Positions 1-9,390 of a DNA stretch of 64,000 nt are shown here, in pieces (position 1 is the first letter of the stretch; every line of letters starts with the position of its first letter). Under the pieces are notes generated by a model. It ran no database searches. It had not been told where the DNA came from and saw nothing but the letters and a program-made list of their open reading frames with translations. Source of the DNA: Deinococcus radiophilus. Lineage in GTDB: Bacteria; Deinococcota; Deinococci; Deinococcales; Deinococcaceae. Made by a program: the position numbers and the translations under genes. The stretch spans positions 1 to 64,000 of the forward strand of contig NZ_CP086380.1 of NCBI RefSeq assembly GCF_020889625.1. Direction: 5' to 3'.

Positions 1-548
1 TGGATGAGATTGTTAAGGCGCTCATAGAGTAAACCCATCAGTGTCGACTCGGCACGATTGTCCCCGCCTAATTCCTCTAGCCAAAGTGGATATAGCTCTT
101 TTCGCTTTGCTGCATCTACCGCTAGCAATGCAGTTAGAATTTGCGTGATGCCTTCTTGATTGTCAACGGCTGCAATTGCTTGGCGCTTTCTTCTGACAAA
201 ATCCTGCCCAGCTGTGGTCAATTGAAATTTTGTTTCCGAAGTATCAAGGAGGCCATTCTGCTTACCTAGTATTAGAGAGCCGGTTATATAGCGTGGATTG
301 ACTAACCTATCTGTGGATTCCCATATCATGAGTGCCAATGCCTTATCTTCTCCTTCCAGACGCTGTGCTATCCACTCATCTGGCTTTGACCAGTCAACTG
401 GGTGAGCGGCACTACCAACCTGATTGTTGATGGCTCTTTCCATGCTACTTATGGCAGCTATAGAGATATTGGGCAAAATATTATAAAGAGCTACGGCCCA
501 ATCATAAGTGGGAAGCCAAGGAGTACGCGCCTTATTGGTAGTAGTCAT
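1..548 (-). CDS. Unrecognised protein of the R-M operon, 3' end outside window
   Basis: An open frame runs from an ATG at 548 to the window edge with no stop (182 codons seen). Its ATG overlaps the TGA of the upstream ArdC-like gene by 4 bases (ATGA), so it is very probably translated as part of the hsd operon. Visible features are a start MTTTNKARTPWLPTYDWAVA, a PDEWI motif near residue 70, and a stretch ending in KFQLTTAGQDFV that resembles the wing of a winged helix as found in DNA-binding or restriction-associated proteins. It does not look like the N-terminus of HsdR. Function is not recognised; the missing C-terminal part could hold a nuclease domain. Base composition is AT-richer than the rest of the window, consistent with transfer. 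Confidence 0.7.
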   Translation of the reverse strand, partial: MTTTNKARTPWLPTYDWAVALYNILPNISIAAISSMERAINNQVGSAAHPVDWSKPDEWIAQRLEGEDKALALMIWESTDRLVNPRYITGSLILGKQNGLLDTSETKFQLTTAGQDFVRRKRQAIAAVDNQEGITQILTALLAVDAAKRKELYPLWLEELGGDNRAESTLMGLLYERLNNLI

Positions 549-1468
549 AGATTGTCTCCGGCCAGCAGTCCCTCTCGTTTAGAACGCAACTGCCTTTCTG
601 CTTTTTCCCTGCGTGGTTTACGGGGAAAAGTGAGCTTGCTGGCCCACTCTTCAATTAACCCTGCTGCCTTGAGAACGGTGTGTACACTAACGCCCTGAGG
701 GACCACCTCGCCGCGTGCAGCGTAGCCAGCCAGGTATTCTTCAGCATTGCTCTCCAGTCCTAACCGTCTACCGACGATGAAGGAAACAGACTCAGCCTCG
801 AACTCCACAACGGTGGGAGGCAGTCTTTCCCGGTTTGGCCAGTCGTCGCCTGGCAGGCCGCCCAAATGACCGCAGCACAAGTGGCCCAGTTCATGGAGGA
901 GAGTGGTGAACTGTACTTCCCGACTCAACGAGCTCAGGCTTACCCGAAACCTGACAGGAGGCTCTTCGCGCACTGACCTCGTCGCAGCCTTAGGCAGCTG
1001 AAACGGAGTAGAGAAGAGTCCGATAGACCCTGCTTCCCCGAACTCGCCTCCTCGGAACTCCACCAGAACGCCACGCCGACGCGCATTGTGGAAGAGTCGT
1101 TCCCATGTTTCGCGGCTGATATATCCAGAGGCGCGGTAAGGTTCCAGCACGCTCAAGGGCAAGGGGTAGCCGTCGGTGTCATCGTAGTCGAACACGAAAT
1201 CTACAGGGCCGAAAGGTCTAAGAATGACCAATGGATACGCTGGACGGTCCTGCCGAAGCTGACGGCCAAACTCGTAATGCCAACGCTCAAGTCGAGCAGC
1301 GAAGCGAAGATTTGGCCTCTGCAAACGCAGGAGGTAGGCGTTGAACGGAGAGAAATCCTTCAGTGCTGCGACGACTCGCAATGTCTCCAAGTAGTCGGCG
1401 CTGCTCTGATAGCTGGCGGTGCGCTGCACCAGCTCATCGAAGTACTCGCCCTGGCTCAGTCGTGTCAT
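545..1468 (-). CDS. ArdC-like protein with HELGH metallopeptidase domain
   Basis: A 307-residue protein. Residues about 20-100 (PFNAYLLRLQRP, then the GRQLRQ and LVILRPFGPV stretches) resemble the N-terminal ssDNA-binding domain of ArdC-type antirestriction proteins. The C-terminal half carries a zinc-peptidase motif HELGH at about residue 192, followed by CCGH and a downstream FEAESVSFIVGRRLG helix that can supply the third metal ligand (E). ArdC proteins of conjugative plasmids protect incoming DNA from restriction. Here the gene sits inside a restriction operon, one base after hsdS-immA and overlapping the next gene by 4 bases. The metallopeptidase motif is seen directly; the ArdC relationship is inferred from pattern and should be checked by structure prediction. 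The substrate is unknown. Confidence 0.75.
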   Translation of the reverse strand: MTRLSQGEYFDELVQRTASYQSSADYLETLRVVAALKDFSPFNAYLLRLQRPNLRFAARLERWHYEFGRQLRQDRPAYPLVILRPFGPVDFVFDYDDTDGYPLPLSVLEPYRASGYISRETWERLFHNARRRGVLVEFRGGEFGEAGSIGLFSTPFQLPKAATRSVREEPPVRFRVSLSSLSREVQFTTLLHELGHLCCGHLGGLPGDDWPNRERLPPTVVEFEAESVSFIVGRRLGLESNAEEYLAGYAARGEVVPQGVSVHTVLKAAGLIEEWASKLTFPRKPRREKAERQLRSKREGLLAGDNL

Positions 1469-1469
1469 C

Positions 1470-3446
1470 CTAGTCGTCCCCCACTAAGCGCTTTTGAAGT
1501 TCGAGAAGCTCGCTCTGCACACCTGGCCTTATGTTCGGCGGATTCACTCGGCTCCAGTCGTTAGTCGCGTGCCCATATCGTCCAGCGACAATTGACAGAT
1601 GACGGTTCAGCTTCTTCGCGAAGCTCCTCATCTTCGGGATGGACTGTTCCTCACTGTTCATGAAGGCTTGCCACATTCTGGGGGGAATTAGCTTGTCCTG
1701 CGCCCACTGGTTCGCCGCTTGCTCATCGGGGCTCTGCTGGTCATAGTGTTCCAGGGACTCATCGGGGACGGGCTGGTGGCCCAGCCGAATATGCGCCAGT
1801 TCGTGCAATAGGTTGAACCAGAACACGTCGAGATACGGGTAACGCAGCGACAGGCCCACTACTGGCTGAGTGTGTTCCTCGTCCAGGTAGAACGCCGCAC
1901 CGTTGGCTCTGCTGCCGCTGGGATGAGGCAGCAACATGAACCGAATCCCGGCCTTTGCGAGAACTTCCGGCACCTGCAAGACGCCTCGGCGGTCAGTCGT
2001 AAGTGCCAGCAGCTCCGGCAATACGGCATCCAGAGCTTCGGGGCTGTACCGACCTACCTGCTGCCCTTGAACGGCCTGTGCGAGTGCCTGTGTCCACTCG
2101 GTTAGCTTGGTCTGCGCCCCAGTTGCAGCGCGGTACATGGGCGCGTGGGCGGCTATAGGCGGTTGGGGTGGGATGTACTGGGGCAAATCGGTAGGGTTCA
2201 CTGAGACGCTGGATTCAGGAACACGGTCAGCATGACCCTCTTCGACATCACTCTCAACCAGCGGCACCCGCACCCGCCCATTCAGCAGGTCTTCCATCAG
2301 ACCACGCTTGAGGGCTTGGAGCTTACTGAGCCGCGCCTCCTCGGCTTTAAGTTTTATGGCGAAAGTAAGCAGTTTGGATACGATGGCCTCCTGCTCCTGG
2401 AAGCTTGGAAGCGGAACAGGGAAAGCTTTAAGTTGAGTGGAGTTGATGGAGGCGAGATTAGTTGTCTGCTTGCCAATACCCATGAAATACCGTTTTCCGT
2501 AAGGCGATGCACCGATAAACGCAAGGAACTCTGAAACAAGGGCATGCGGCTGCGGGCGAACTTTGAATACATGGTTCTGATGCAGGAAGGTGCCTTCATG
2601 GTTGCGCCAGACTGCGCCACGACCCAGCTTGTCGAGGTCGCCACCTTCGTTCATCAACACGTCACCATCCTGTAACGCGTATCGGTCAATGTCCTTTGCT
2701 AGTACCCGTATTGTCTTCACTTCACCAAGGTCAAGGTAACCGTCCTGAACGTTGGCGACCCTCAAGTAAGGAAGTTCTATAGTTCCTGAACCTGACAAAT
2801 TCTTGCCTAATGTGACGCCAGCAGACACAGTAGCTATGGTGTCAAGTGGCTGTATCTCCCACTCCCTCGGCAGCAGCCCCAGCTCCGTCTCATGGAACAG
2901 TTCGGGGTTGCGTTCTGGGTCGCGCAACTGGCCGTTCTCATCCAGCCCCCGCGTCAGCAGGTCGTGCAGCAGACCTTGGCGGGTTGCCTGAAGCTTCTCA
3001 ATGATGCGCTGCGTGGCTTCGATGGTGCGGTCAAGGGTGTCGAGGATTTCAGAGATGCGGCGCTGTTCGGGGAGAGGCGGAATAAATGCAGAAATCTCAG
3101 CTACGTCTTTCCGGTTTAACCCTGGTACACCTGTAGAAGTGTCTAGATTACTCAATGGTAAAAACTTAAGCAGCCAATACAGCCAGCGCAAGCTCAAGGC
3201 AGTTGTAGGCCGCACGAAGTAAGCCGTGTCAATCGGCCAGAAGCTATCATCGCTCCAAGTTACGGACCCAACAGTGCCCTTCCGACCGACGATGATGCCT
3301 GGGCCGCGAACTGCTAAATCCCTATGGTGGCCTACCTGCCCACTAGAACCGAAAACAGGGTAACCGTGCCCAGAACGTTGCTCAGCTGGCAAGGCGAGAC
3401 CATAGTCCAAGGTGAACAACCCGCCCAGAGGCTTATGCTCCGACAT
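1470..3446 (-). CDS. hsdS: Type I restriction specificity subunit HsdS fused to ImmA/IrrE-type metallopeptidase
   Basis: 658 residues from ATG 3446, which overlaps the end of hsdM by 14 bases; an upstream in-frame start would lie inside hsdM and is less likely. Residues about 1-150 and 210-380 are the two target-recognition domains, separated and followed by conserved helices ([16 protein letters not shown], then the helix before [11 protein letters not shown]) that bind HsdM. After a proline-rich linker near residues 400-440 a second module begins. It has [10 protein letters not shown] at about residue 548, then [15 protein letters not shown] and an FAKKL...VAGRYG segment, the pattern of ImmA/IrrE (COG2856) metallopeptidases. 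A normal HsdS ends near 400-420 residues, so this is a true in-frame fusion in one open frame. The peptidase target is unknown; IrrE of Deinococcus cleaves the repressor DdrO, and ImmA cleaves ImmR. Confidence 0.9.
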   Translation of the reverse strand: MSEHKPLGGLFTLDYGLALPAEQRSGHGYPVFGSSGQVGHHRDLAVRGPGIIVGRKGTVGSVTWSDDSFWPIDTAYFVRPTTALSLRWLYWLLKFLPLSNLDTSTGVPGLNRKDVAEISAFIPPLPEQRRISEILDTLDRTIEATQRIIEKLQATRQGLLHDLLTRGLDENGQLRDPERNPELFHETELGLLPREWEIQPLDTIATVSAGVTLGKNLSGSGTIELPYLRVANVQDGYLDLGEVKTIRVLAKDIDRYALQDGDVLMNEGGDLDKLGRGAVWRNHEGTFLHQNHVFKVRPQPHALVSEFLAFIGASPYGKRYFMGIGKQTTNLASINSTQLKAFPVPLPSFQEQEAIVSKLLTFAIKLKAEEARLSKLQALKRGLMEDLLNGRVRVPLVESDVEEGHADRVPESSVSVNPTDLPQYIPPQPPIAAHAPMYRAATGAQTKLTEWTQALAQAVQGQQVGRYSPEALDAVLPELLALTTDRRGVLQVPEVLAKAGIRFMLLPHPSGSRANGAAFYLDEEHTQPVVGLSLRYPYLDVFWFNLLHELAHIRLGHQPVPDESLEHYDQQSPDEQAANQWAQDKLIPPRMWQAFMNSEEQSIPKMRSFAKKLNRHLSIVAGRYGHATNDWSRVNPPNIRPGVQSELLELQKRLVGDD

Positions 3447-5883
3447 AACCCAACTCCCGCAAAAACCCGTCCAACTGCTGCGCGGCGGCATCCCGCTCTC
3501 GCTCCAGCTCACTCAGGCTGACGTGGTACTTGTCGTGCCAGCCTTCCAGCACGCTGACAATCTGATTGCGGTGTGCAGTCACGGCGCGGTTCAGGGCAGT
3601 TTCCAAGTTCTCGCGCATGAAGTTCAGGGCCAGCTCCTGCCGCTGCTCGTTGGTCATGCCGTCGGCAGTGGCCTGAAGGCTGCTCAGCGCCTGCTCCAGC
3701 GTGGTCTTGTGCTGTTTCTTGTCCTCGGTGAGTTGTTTCCTCACTCGCTTGACCTCAGCAGCAATGCGGGCAACCTCCGACGGGTCATGCTCTTCGGCCT
3801 CCTCGCCTTCCTCGCTGCCGTCACCTTCCAGTTCGGCAAGTTCAGCCTCTAACTCGGCGCGGCGCTCCTGCAGCTTTTGCAGTGTCGCCATGCCCTCAGG
3901 GGCCAGTGCGTGCAGCAGGCGGTCGCGGTCAATGCCGCCAGTGGTACTGCCATCAAAGTCTTCGCTGGTGGCATTCTGAATCCAGCCGTTCAACAGCTCC
4001 TGCCATCCGTTTGCCGCTAGGGTCTTGAGATTGTTCTTGTTGTCGTCCCACCAACTGGCAATAACACCTGAAACCTGAAAGGGGTTCAGCATGGCAGGCT
4101 TGCCTTCCTCACCGGCAAGCGTGACTTGGAAACTGCTGAGCAGGTCGCTGCGGACTCGCTGAAACGCTTTGGTTTCTGGCAGCGTAGCCAACTGGTTTTG
4201 GTGCGTCTCCCACCACCGGGTGAACTGGGTCATGAGCTGCTGCTCAGCCTGTTCAACACCGCCGTGACACTCAACCATGGTGCGGATGTGGCGCCGCGCA
4301 CTGGCATGTCCACCGAATTGCAGGTAGTTGCGCCGCTCATGGGGCCAGAGCACCACTTCAATCGGGTCGAAGCCGTGCGCAACGAAGAGGTCGCGTTTCG
4401 CTTCGACTTCTTTCAGCGGCACGCCCCCCTGGAGGTGCGCCCGAACATCATGTGGTTCAGGTGCTGGGGTGTTGTCTGCATAGCGGCGGATGTTCAAATT
4501 GTCGTCATTCTCGCGTAGCTCTTTGCGGGTGACCACGCGTGCATAGCCGGGTACGTCACGGAAGGCTTCGTAGGTTGTGACGATTTTTTCGATGTGCTCA
4601 GGCTTCAGGATGTTCTGTGCACGAATCGAGTGGTACTCGGCGTCGGCGTTGATAAATAGCACCTTGCCTCTACGCTCCGCAGGCTTTCCGCCTTCATGGC
4701 GCAGGACCAGGATGGCTGCCGGGATACCGGTACCGTAGAACAGGTTGGCTGGCAGGCCAATCACCGCTTCTATGACGTCATCGTTGAGCAAGCCGGTGCG
4801 GATAGCTTTCTCGTCCCCGCCCCTGAAGAGAACGCCATGCGGCATGACTGTGGCGACCTTGCCGCCTTTGCGCGTCACAGCCAGCATGTGCTGAAGAAAC
4901 ATCAGGTCAGCCTTTTTGCCTGTTTCGGGAGTAAATCCGTACTTGAATCGTCCCGCCACTTCAATGTCTTTGGCGGCGTAGTTCAGGCTGAACGGCGGGT
5001 TGGCGATAACGCGGTCAAAGCGCATCAAGCCACCATCGGCTTCACGGTGGAGCGGGTGTAGCAAGGTGTCATCGTTACGCAGGTCAGCGTCATTGATGCC
5101 GTGCATGATGAGGTTCATCTTAGCCATGGCCCATGAACCACCATTGGCGTCCTGTCCGTACAGAGCGAGTGTGCTGGCGTCTCCACCATGCTCTTCAACG
5201 TATTGGCGGCTCAGGATGAGCATGCCACCGGAGCCGACGGTGGGGTCGTAAACGCGCATATTCGGCTGTGGGTCTAGCAGACGGACCATCAGGCGGACCA
5301 CGTCACGCGGGGTATAGAACTCACCGCCCTTTTTGCCTGCGCTGTCGGCAAACTGCTTGACCAGAAACTCGTAAGCGGACCCGATAAGGTCGGGAAACTC
5401 GAAATCCTCGTCACGCAGCCGTTTCTTGCCGAAGTGCTGGATGAGTTGGCGAAGCTTAGAGTCGGACACTCTGGTCTGACCCACTTGGCGGTTGAAATCA
5501 ATGTGCTTGAGCACGCCCTCAAGCGCAGCATAATTTTCACTCTCTAACGCCGCCAGTGCTTTGTTCAGGCCGTTGCCGATGTCCTTGTGCAGGTGGTCGT
5601 GGATGTACTCCCACCGCGCTTCAAGTGGGACATAGAAGATGTTGTGTGTCTCATACCTGGACCGTGCTTCAGCGCGCTGCTTGGCTTCTTCCGGCGTACG
5701 CCCTAGTTTGATTTGCTCCGCCAGAATGCGCTCGTATTCAGCTGCAAATACGTCAGAGGCGCGCTTCAGGAAGAGCATCCCGAAGATGTATTCCTTAAAT
5801 TCGGAAGCGTCCATCTTCCCACGGAGAATGTCTGCGGCGGCGTACAGATGACGCTCTAGTTGTTTGAGGGTGATTTTCGCCAT
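3433..5883 (-). CDS. hsdM: Type I restriction-modification DNA adenine methyltransferase HsdM, long C-terminal extension
   Basis: 816 residues. The N-terminal helical domain (about 1-150) precedes the N6-adenine methyltransferase core with the SAM-binding motif DPTVGSGG at 213-220 and catalytic NPPF at 295-298. HsdM normally ends near 500-550 residues. Here about 270 more residues follow, including a WWETHQNQ region and a highly charged coiled coil at about 690-760 rich in E, A and L. The gene begins the R-M operon, with AGGA five bases before ATG, and is followed by hsdS-immA with a 14-base overlap. It methylates the site chosen by HsdS and supplies the core of the methylase trimer. The extension may hold the peptidase domain or another partner; that is inference. 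Confidence 0.95.
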   Translation of the reverse strand: MAKITLKQLERHLYAAADILRGKMDASEFKEYIFGMLFLKRASDVFAAEYERILAEQIKLGRTPEEAKQRAEARSRYETHNIFYVPLEARWEYIHDHLHKDIGNGLNKALAALESENYAALEGVLKHIDFNRQVGQTRVSDSKLRQLIQHFGKKRLRDEDFEFPDLIGSAYEFLVKQFADSAGKKGGEFYTPRDVVRLMVRLLDPQPNMRVYDPTVGSGGMLILSRQYVEEHGGDASTLALYGQDANGGSWAMAKMNLIMHGINDADLRNDDTLLHPLHREADGGLMRFDRVIANPPFSLNYAAKDIEVAGRFKYGFTPETGKKADLMFLQHMLAVTRKGGKVATVMPHGVLFRGGDEKAIRTGLLNDDVIEAVIGLPANLFYGTGIPAAILVLRHEGGKPAERRGKVLFINADAEYHSIRAQNILKPEHIEKIVTTYEAFRDVPGYARVVTRKELRENDDNLNIRRYADNTPAPEPHDVRAHLQGGVPLKEVEAKRDLFVAHGFDPIEVVLWPHERRNYLQFGGHASARRHIRTMVECHGGVEQAEQQLMTQFTRWWETHQNQLATLPETKAFQRVRSDLLSSFQVTLAGEEGKPAMLNPFQVSGVIASWWDDNKNNLKTLAANGWQELLNGWIQNATSEDFDGSTTGGIDRDRLLHALAPEGMATLQKLQERRAELEAELAELEGDGSEEGEEAEEHDPSEVARIAAEVKRVRKQLTEDKKQHKTTLEQALSSLQATADGMTNEQRQELALNFMRENLETALNRAVTAHRNQIVSVLEGWHDKYHVSLSELERERDAAAQQLDGFLRELGYVGA

Positions 5884-5929
5884 GAGGTCCTAACTTTCAG
5901 GTGGGTGAGTTATTGTCCAGAATAAAGGC

Positions 5930-5949
5930 CAGATGAGACTCCACATCTG
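5930..5949 (-). terminator. Weak hairpin between the HNH gene and hsdM
   Basis: CAGATG and CATCTG pair around an 8-base loop, and on the minus strand a T-rich stretch follows. It lies between the stop of the HNH gene at 6007 and the ATG of hsdM at 5883, so it may end the NERD-HNH transcript before the hsd operon. The stem is only about 6 bp, so this is tentative. Confidence 0.35.
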
Positions 5950-6006
5950 ACCGCGAGCTCATTTGAGCATTCAGGGGGCAGAAACGTGTCCTCTTCGGGA
6001 AAACTG

Positions 6007-6957
6007 TCAGCCCAGATAGACTTCTCTCAGGTGGTATTCGAGGTTTCCGGGGGCCGGTGAGTCAAATCCGCTAAGAGGTGCGGCGACGGTTTGACCTTGC
6101 AGCGCGTAGTAGTGCCGTCCGTTCTGGAACTTCTCGCGGATTTGCGGGCTGACCAAGACTTGCCGCTGGGTAGGCTCAACAGCCAGGTAGCCGAGGTCGA
6201 AAAGTCTGTGCAAGTCACTGCGGAGGAGGAGTCCGTTGCTGACCTCATGAGCGCCGCCCTTGCTGTACGGCTGGATGTGGGCTGCTTCGAGTACAGGAAG
6301 GGTTTTCTCGCCAGTAATCACGCACTGACGCTGGTAAGCCTCGGTGACCATCACACGAAAACCGCTCTGTCCCAATCGGGGTCTTATCAGAGAAGGCTGT
6401 CCGTATCTGGGAGCCTCAATGACCGACGAGGTTGCAGAGCCGGGGGTGGCGAGAATACTTTTCCCATTCAACAGTCTCAGGTTCTGTGTTACCGACTCAT
6501 AAAGCATCTGACTGTCTGCATCGTCCGCTCTGTAAGTCTTGCCTGACACGATGTTCCCCTTGAAGCTTGAGGGGCTAGCAATCCACAGTTCTTCGGGAAA
6601 GTAGAACGGCTCGGAAAGCATGATGCAGGTGAGTACAGGGTCTGGGTCAAATTCGGCTGACCGACCACCGCGGTATTTGAACACGCGCTCCCGCATCTGC
6701 TCATAGGTCGTGGCTCCATTGCCAAGCCCGAAGGTATCCCACGCCATTGAGGTCGTTAGGGAAACGGCGCGGCTGAAGAAGCCACCACCAACGATGAAGT
6801 TGTGCGGGGAGTGCAGCTTGAACAGGAAGAGGTCGCCGGGTGCAAGTGCCTTGAAAGGTTTCCCACTCGGCTTCCAAAAGTTGACCTCTTCCGACCAACC
6901 TTGCTGAGCAAGCATGTGAAACCAGTTGTTATCAGTGACTCCGACGTACATTTTCAT
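6007..6957 (-). CDS. HNH_2-family endonuclease with N-terminal PUA/EVE-like domain
   Basis: 316 residues from ATG 6957; a GGGGGAG ribosome-binding site lies about 7 bases upstream, and the longer frame upstream overlaps the preceding gene. The C-terminal part carries an HNH_2 pattern: CVITGEK at about 212, AAHIQPYSKGG at 225, then NGLLL and HRLFD at 241-254. H227, N241 and H250 are the likely catalytic and metal ligands. Residues 1-100 (GDLFLFKL, a glycine-rich turn, WDTFG) look like a PUA-superfamily/EVE-type fold, which in related nucleases reads modified bases. The gene follows the NERD gene by 46 bases, so the two are probably co-transcribed. Cleavage of modified DNA is inferred only from architecture. 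Confidence 0.8.
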   Translation of the reverse strand: MKMYVGVTDNNWFHMLAQQGWSEEVNFWKPSGKPFKALAPGDLFLFKLHSPHNFIVGGGFFSRAVSLTTSMAWDTFGLGNGATTYEQMRERVFKYRGGRSAEFDPDPVLTCIMLSEPFYFPEELWIASPSSFKGNIVSGKTYRADDADSQMLYESVTQNLRLLNGKSILATPGSATSSVIEAPRYGQPSLIRPRLGQSGFRVMVTEAYQRQCVITGEKTLPVLEAAHIQPYSKGGAHEVSNGLLLRSDLHRLFDLGYLAVEPTQRQVLVSPQIREKFQNGRHYYALQGQTVAAPLSGFDSPAPGNLEYHLREVYLG

Positions 6958-7003
6958 GGCTGGTCTCCCCCTGCGCCTGGACGCTATACGGCCCCTAGCA
7001 ATG

Positions 7004-9292
7004 CTACACCTGCACGTCTTTCCCAAAGAGCTTGCTTTCAAGGCGTTCCCCGATAGGGCGCGCCCGCTCACTGACTGTGGCGAATACAGCTTGTAAGTTT
7101 TCCGCCGTGGGCTTGCTGCCACGGTTCTTGAACTCCTGGGCTGCGCTCACTCCCATAGCCTTGACTTCCTCGGTAAATTCCTTGTCCTGTAGAAGGTGTT
7201 TTATGCCTTGGAGGAGCTGCCCCTGCTCCTGCTTATCAGGCATCTGGCCGCGCTCATAGAACATGGCAGTTGCAGCTCCCAATAGGACAGTAAAGCCGAA
7301 AACTGTGAATGGACCTAGCCCAAAGTTCAAACCTGGTATCAGCCTATACATGGCAATCGTGGCGTGCTGTGCAGCGAATCCGAACCCCATGGTGCCGATA
7401 AGCTTGAGTGCCGCGTCCTGCCCAATGCCCTGACCATATATCTGCCCGATTCGGACTACCATCCAAATTTGCATCGGGGTAAGAATGACGTTGTCAGCGA
7501 AAGGGATAGGCTGCATGGAAAGCATGCCGCCTGCCGCACCGATAATGGCGCTGAGCTTGAGGGCTTCAGCGCGTTTTTTCCGCCGTTCTTCACTGATAAG
7601 GTAGATTTCCTGCTCATGCTTGAGTCTTTCACCTTGAACCGAACGACTCTCCTTAGCCTCATCTGCCGCTCTTTGAGACTCAGCCGCAGAAGCCGCCGCA
7701 TGCTTTTGAGCCGATTGAGCCGATTGTGCCGACTGTGCCGAGCTAGAGGCAGCGGCTTCTGATTGAGCCGAGGCGTCACTGGCTTTTTGGTGAGCTGCCT
7801 GAGCAGTGCCATAGACGTCTTCAACCCGGTTTTCTAGGAGGCTGCTTATACGGTAAGCCTGAGAAGCATGTTTTCCAGCTTGGTCCGCTACCTTCGCTGC
7901 TACCTGTGCCGTCTCGCTGACACCAGTAAAACGGCCTTCTAAATCATCTACTCTTTGATGAGCTCCACTGGCCTGCTGTGCAGCATTAAACGCCTGACTC
8001 TCAGCTTGCCGAGCCCGGAGAGAAGACTCATCAGCGAGAAGCCTCACGTCAGCGAGTTCTACCTCTGTCTGGTCCAGGCGACTTTCCATCTGAGTGACTC
8101 TTTGGCTAAGGTGTAGCAACTCCTCCCTTATCGGGCTGAGGGCGTCTTCGGCGAGTACTTGAAGGTCCACCTCTTCCAACAGGTCAAATTTCTGCTGCTC
8201 AGCTCTTAGGCTTTCCAGCTCCTGCCACAGAGGCGTAAGGTCCACGCTCATTTCAGGCTGAACCTCACCCATTTGTTGGACCAGCCCTTCTAGTTGCTCA
8301 ATGCGTTTCGCTTGCTGTGCCTGCTTTTCATCATGTTCAAGGAGCCATGTCTGTAGGTCACTGATGTCGGCCTTGACCCCACTCAACTGCTCAGCAAGAA
8401 GATTCTGAACATGCTCCTCGTCCAGATTAGGACTGGCTAGGTACACGTTGACAACGGTGTAAGAAGTTCGGGGATGGAAGGTGACAGTGGGCAGGGAAGT
8501 CCAGCCGGGCAGATGGTCAGCACCAACAAACCGCACATCAAAAGGAGCGATAGGAGCTTCTGTGACATTGAAGTACCCATTTTCGTCAGAGAAAACTTCT
8601 GTCGTAAATTCTTTGAAGGGTGCAGAGCTATGTTGTGAGATGAAGCGAACTGGAACTTCTTGAAGGGGCTGACCTGATTGTAGGTCTAGAACCCGCCCCT
8701 GTACGGTGAGGGTATCCAGGCGCTTGGCCCCCATGGTGTTAATGATGGCTTCTACGTCTTGTACTTCAAATGGGTATGGGGAAACCCGCTTTGACTCATA
8801 CTTTTCTCGGTTGCGCAGAGCGTCTTGGAAACCTGTAATGCCGTTAAGCACCTTGGCATAGCCAGGGTCATAGTAGACGCCGGGACGCATACTTTGAGTT
8901 CCGATGCGATTCTCTGGGTCAAACCGTTCAAGTACTACCCAGGGCATGACAGCATTCCGCATATGCCGCAGATTGGGATGTGCATCCAACCAAATCTTGA
9001 GAGCATCCGCAGTATCGCGTGCTTGGATAGCTGGAGAATAATCATCATCACGCCCACCTGAGCGCCAGCATCCCTCTGAACTGATGGTTACCGGTTTGCT
9101 GCGGTACTTAAATTCGACGACATGAAGTGCCCGCTCAGTAATGACTAGAGCGTCTATCTCACGCGTATGGTGGGCATCGGCAGGACGAGCGTTCAGGATG
9201 ACTCGCCAGTGCTTGGGGAAGCTGCGCAGCATGCCCATGGTTTCGGGCATGAACTCTACGGTGCCCTCATTGGCATAAAAGAGTTTGGCCAT
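7004..9292 (-). CDS. NERD-domain protein with carboxypeptidase-regulatory-like, coiled-coil and DUF697-like membrane regions
   Basis: 762 residues with four regions. Residues 1-125 form a NERD (nuclease-related) domain; D47, E60 and K62 in REIDALV and VVEFKYRS fit the D...ExK nuclease core. Residues about 195-285 look like a CarboxypepD_reg-type beta-sandwich (VQGRVLDLQSGQPL, DENGYFNV). Residues about 290-580 are a long coiled coil rich in A, Q, S and E, including SAQSAQSAQ repeats. Residues about 590-690 hold hydrophobic segments with IPFADN, LTPMQIWM and RIGQIYGQ, a DUF697-like pattern seen in membrane-associated GTPase partners. It starts a minus-strand unit with the HNH gene. The combination suggests a membrane-tethered DNA-acting protein, possibly defensive; this is not proven. 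Confidence 0.75.
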   Translation of the reverse strand: MAKLFYANEGTVEFMPETMGMLRSFPKHWRVILNARPADAHHTREIDALVITERALHVVEFKYRSKPVTISSEGCWRSGGRDDDYSPAIQARDTADALKIWLDAHPNLRHMRNAVMPWVVLERFDPENRIGTQSMRPGVYYDPGYAKVLNGITGFQDALRNREKYESKRVSPYPFEVQDVEAIINTMGAKRLDTLTVQGRVLDLQSGQPLQEVPVRFISQHSSAPFKEFTTEVFSDENGYFNVTEAPIAPFDVRFVGADHLPGWTSLPTVTFHPRTSYTVVNVYLASPNLDEEHVQNLLAEQLSGVKADISDLQTWLLEHDEKQAQQAKRIEQLEGLVQQMGEVQPEMSVDLTPLWQELESLRAEQQKFDLLEEVDLQVLAEDALSPIREELLHLSQRVTQMESRLDQTEVELADVRLLADESSLRARQAESQAFNAAQQASGAHQRVDDLEGRFTGVSETAQVAAKVADQAGKHASQAYRISSLLENRVEDVYGTAQAAHQKASDASAQSEAAASSSAQSAQSAQSAQKHAAASAAESQRAADEAKESRSVQGERLKHEQEIYLISEERRKKRAEALKLSAIIGAAGGMLSMQPIPFADNVILTPMQIWMVVRIGQIYGQGIGQDAALKLIGTMGFGFAAQHATIAMYRLIPGLNFGLGPFTVFGFTVLLGAATAMFYERGQMPDKQEQGQLLQGIKHLLQDKEFTEEVKAMGVSAAQEFKNRGSKPTAENLQAVFATVSERARPIGERLESKLFGKDVQV

Positions 9293-9390
9293 AAGTTAAA
9301 AGCAATAACTCACGCTATGAAATGCTTCGGTAAACCTGGGCAGCATGGATGTCCTATCCAGGCTGCTGCCGAGGTGGCCGTGTTCAGTTC

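Noticed and set aside
402..698. 98-codon plus-strand frame near the left edge
   Set aside because: It crosses two minus-strand genes that are linked by an ATGA overlap.
3447..3512. Longer HsdS N-terminus starting at 3512
   Set aside because: The extra 22 residues lie inside hsdM and have no HsdS pattern; ATG 3446 gives the usual start and operon overlap.
7660..7760. Tandem DNA repeat inside the NERD gene
   Set aside because: The SAQSAQ pattern is a short coiled-coil protein repeat; at DNA level it is a modest repeat and not a separate element.
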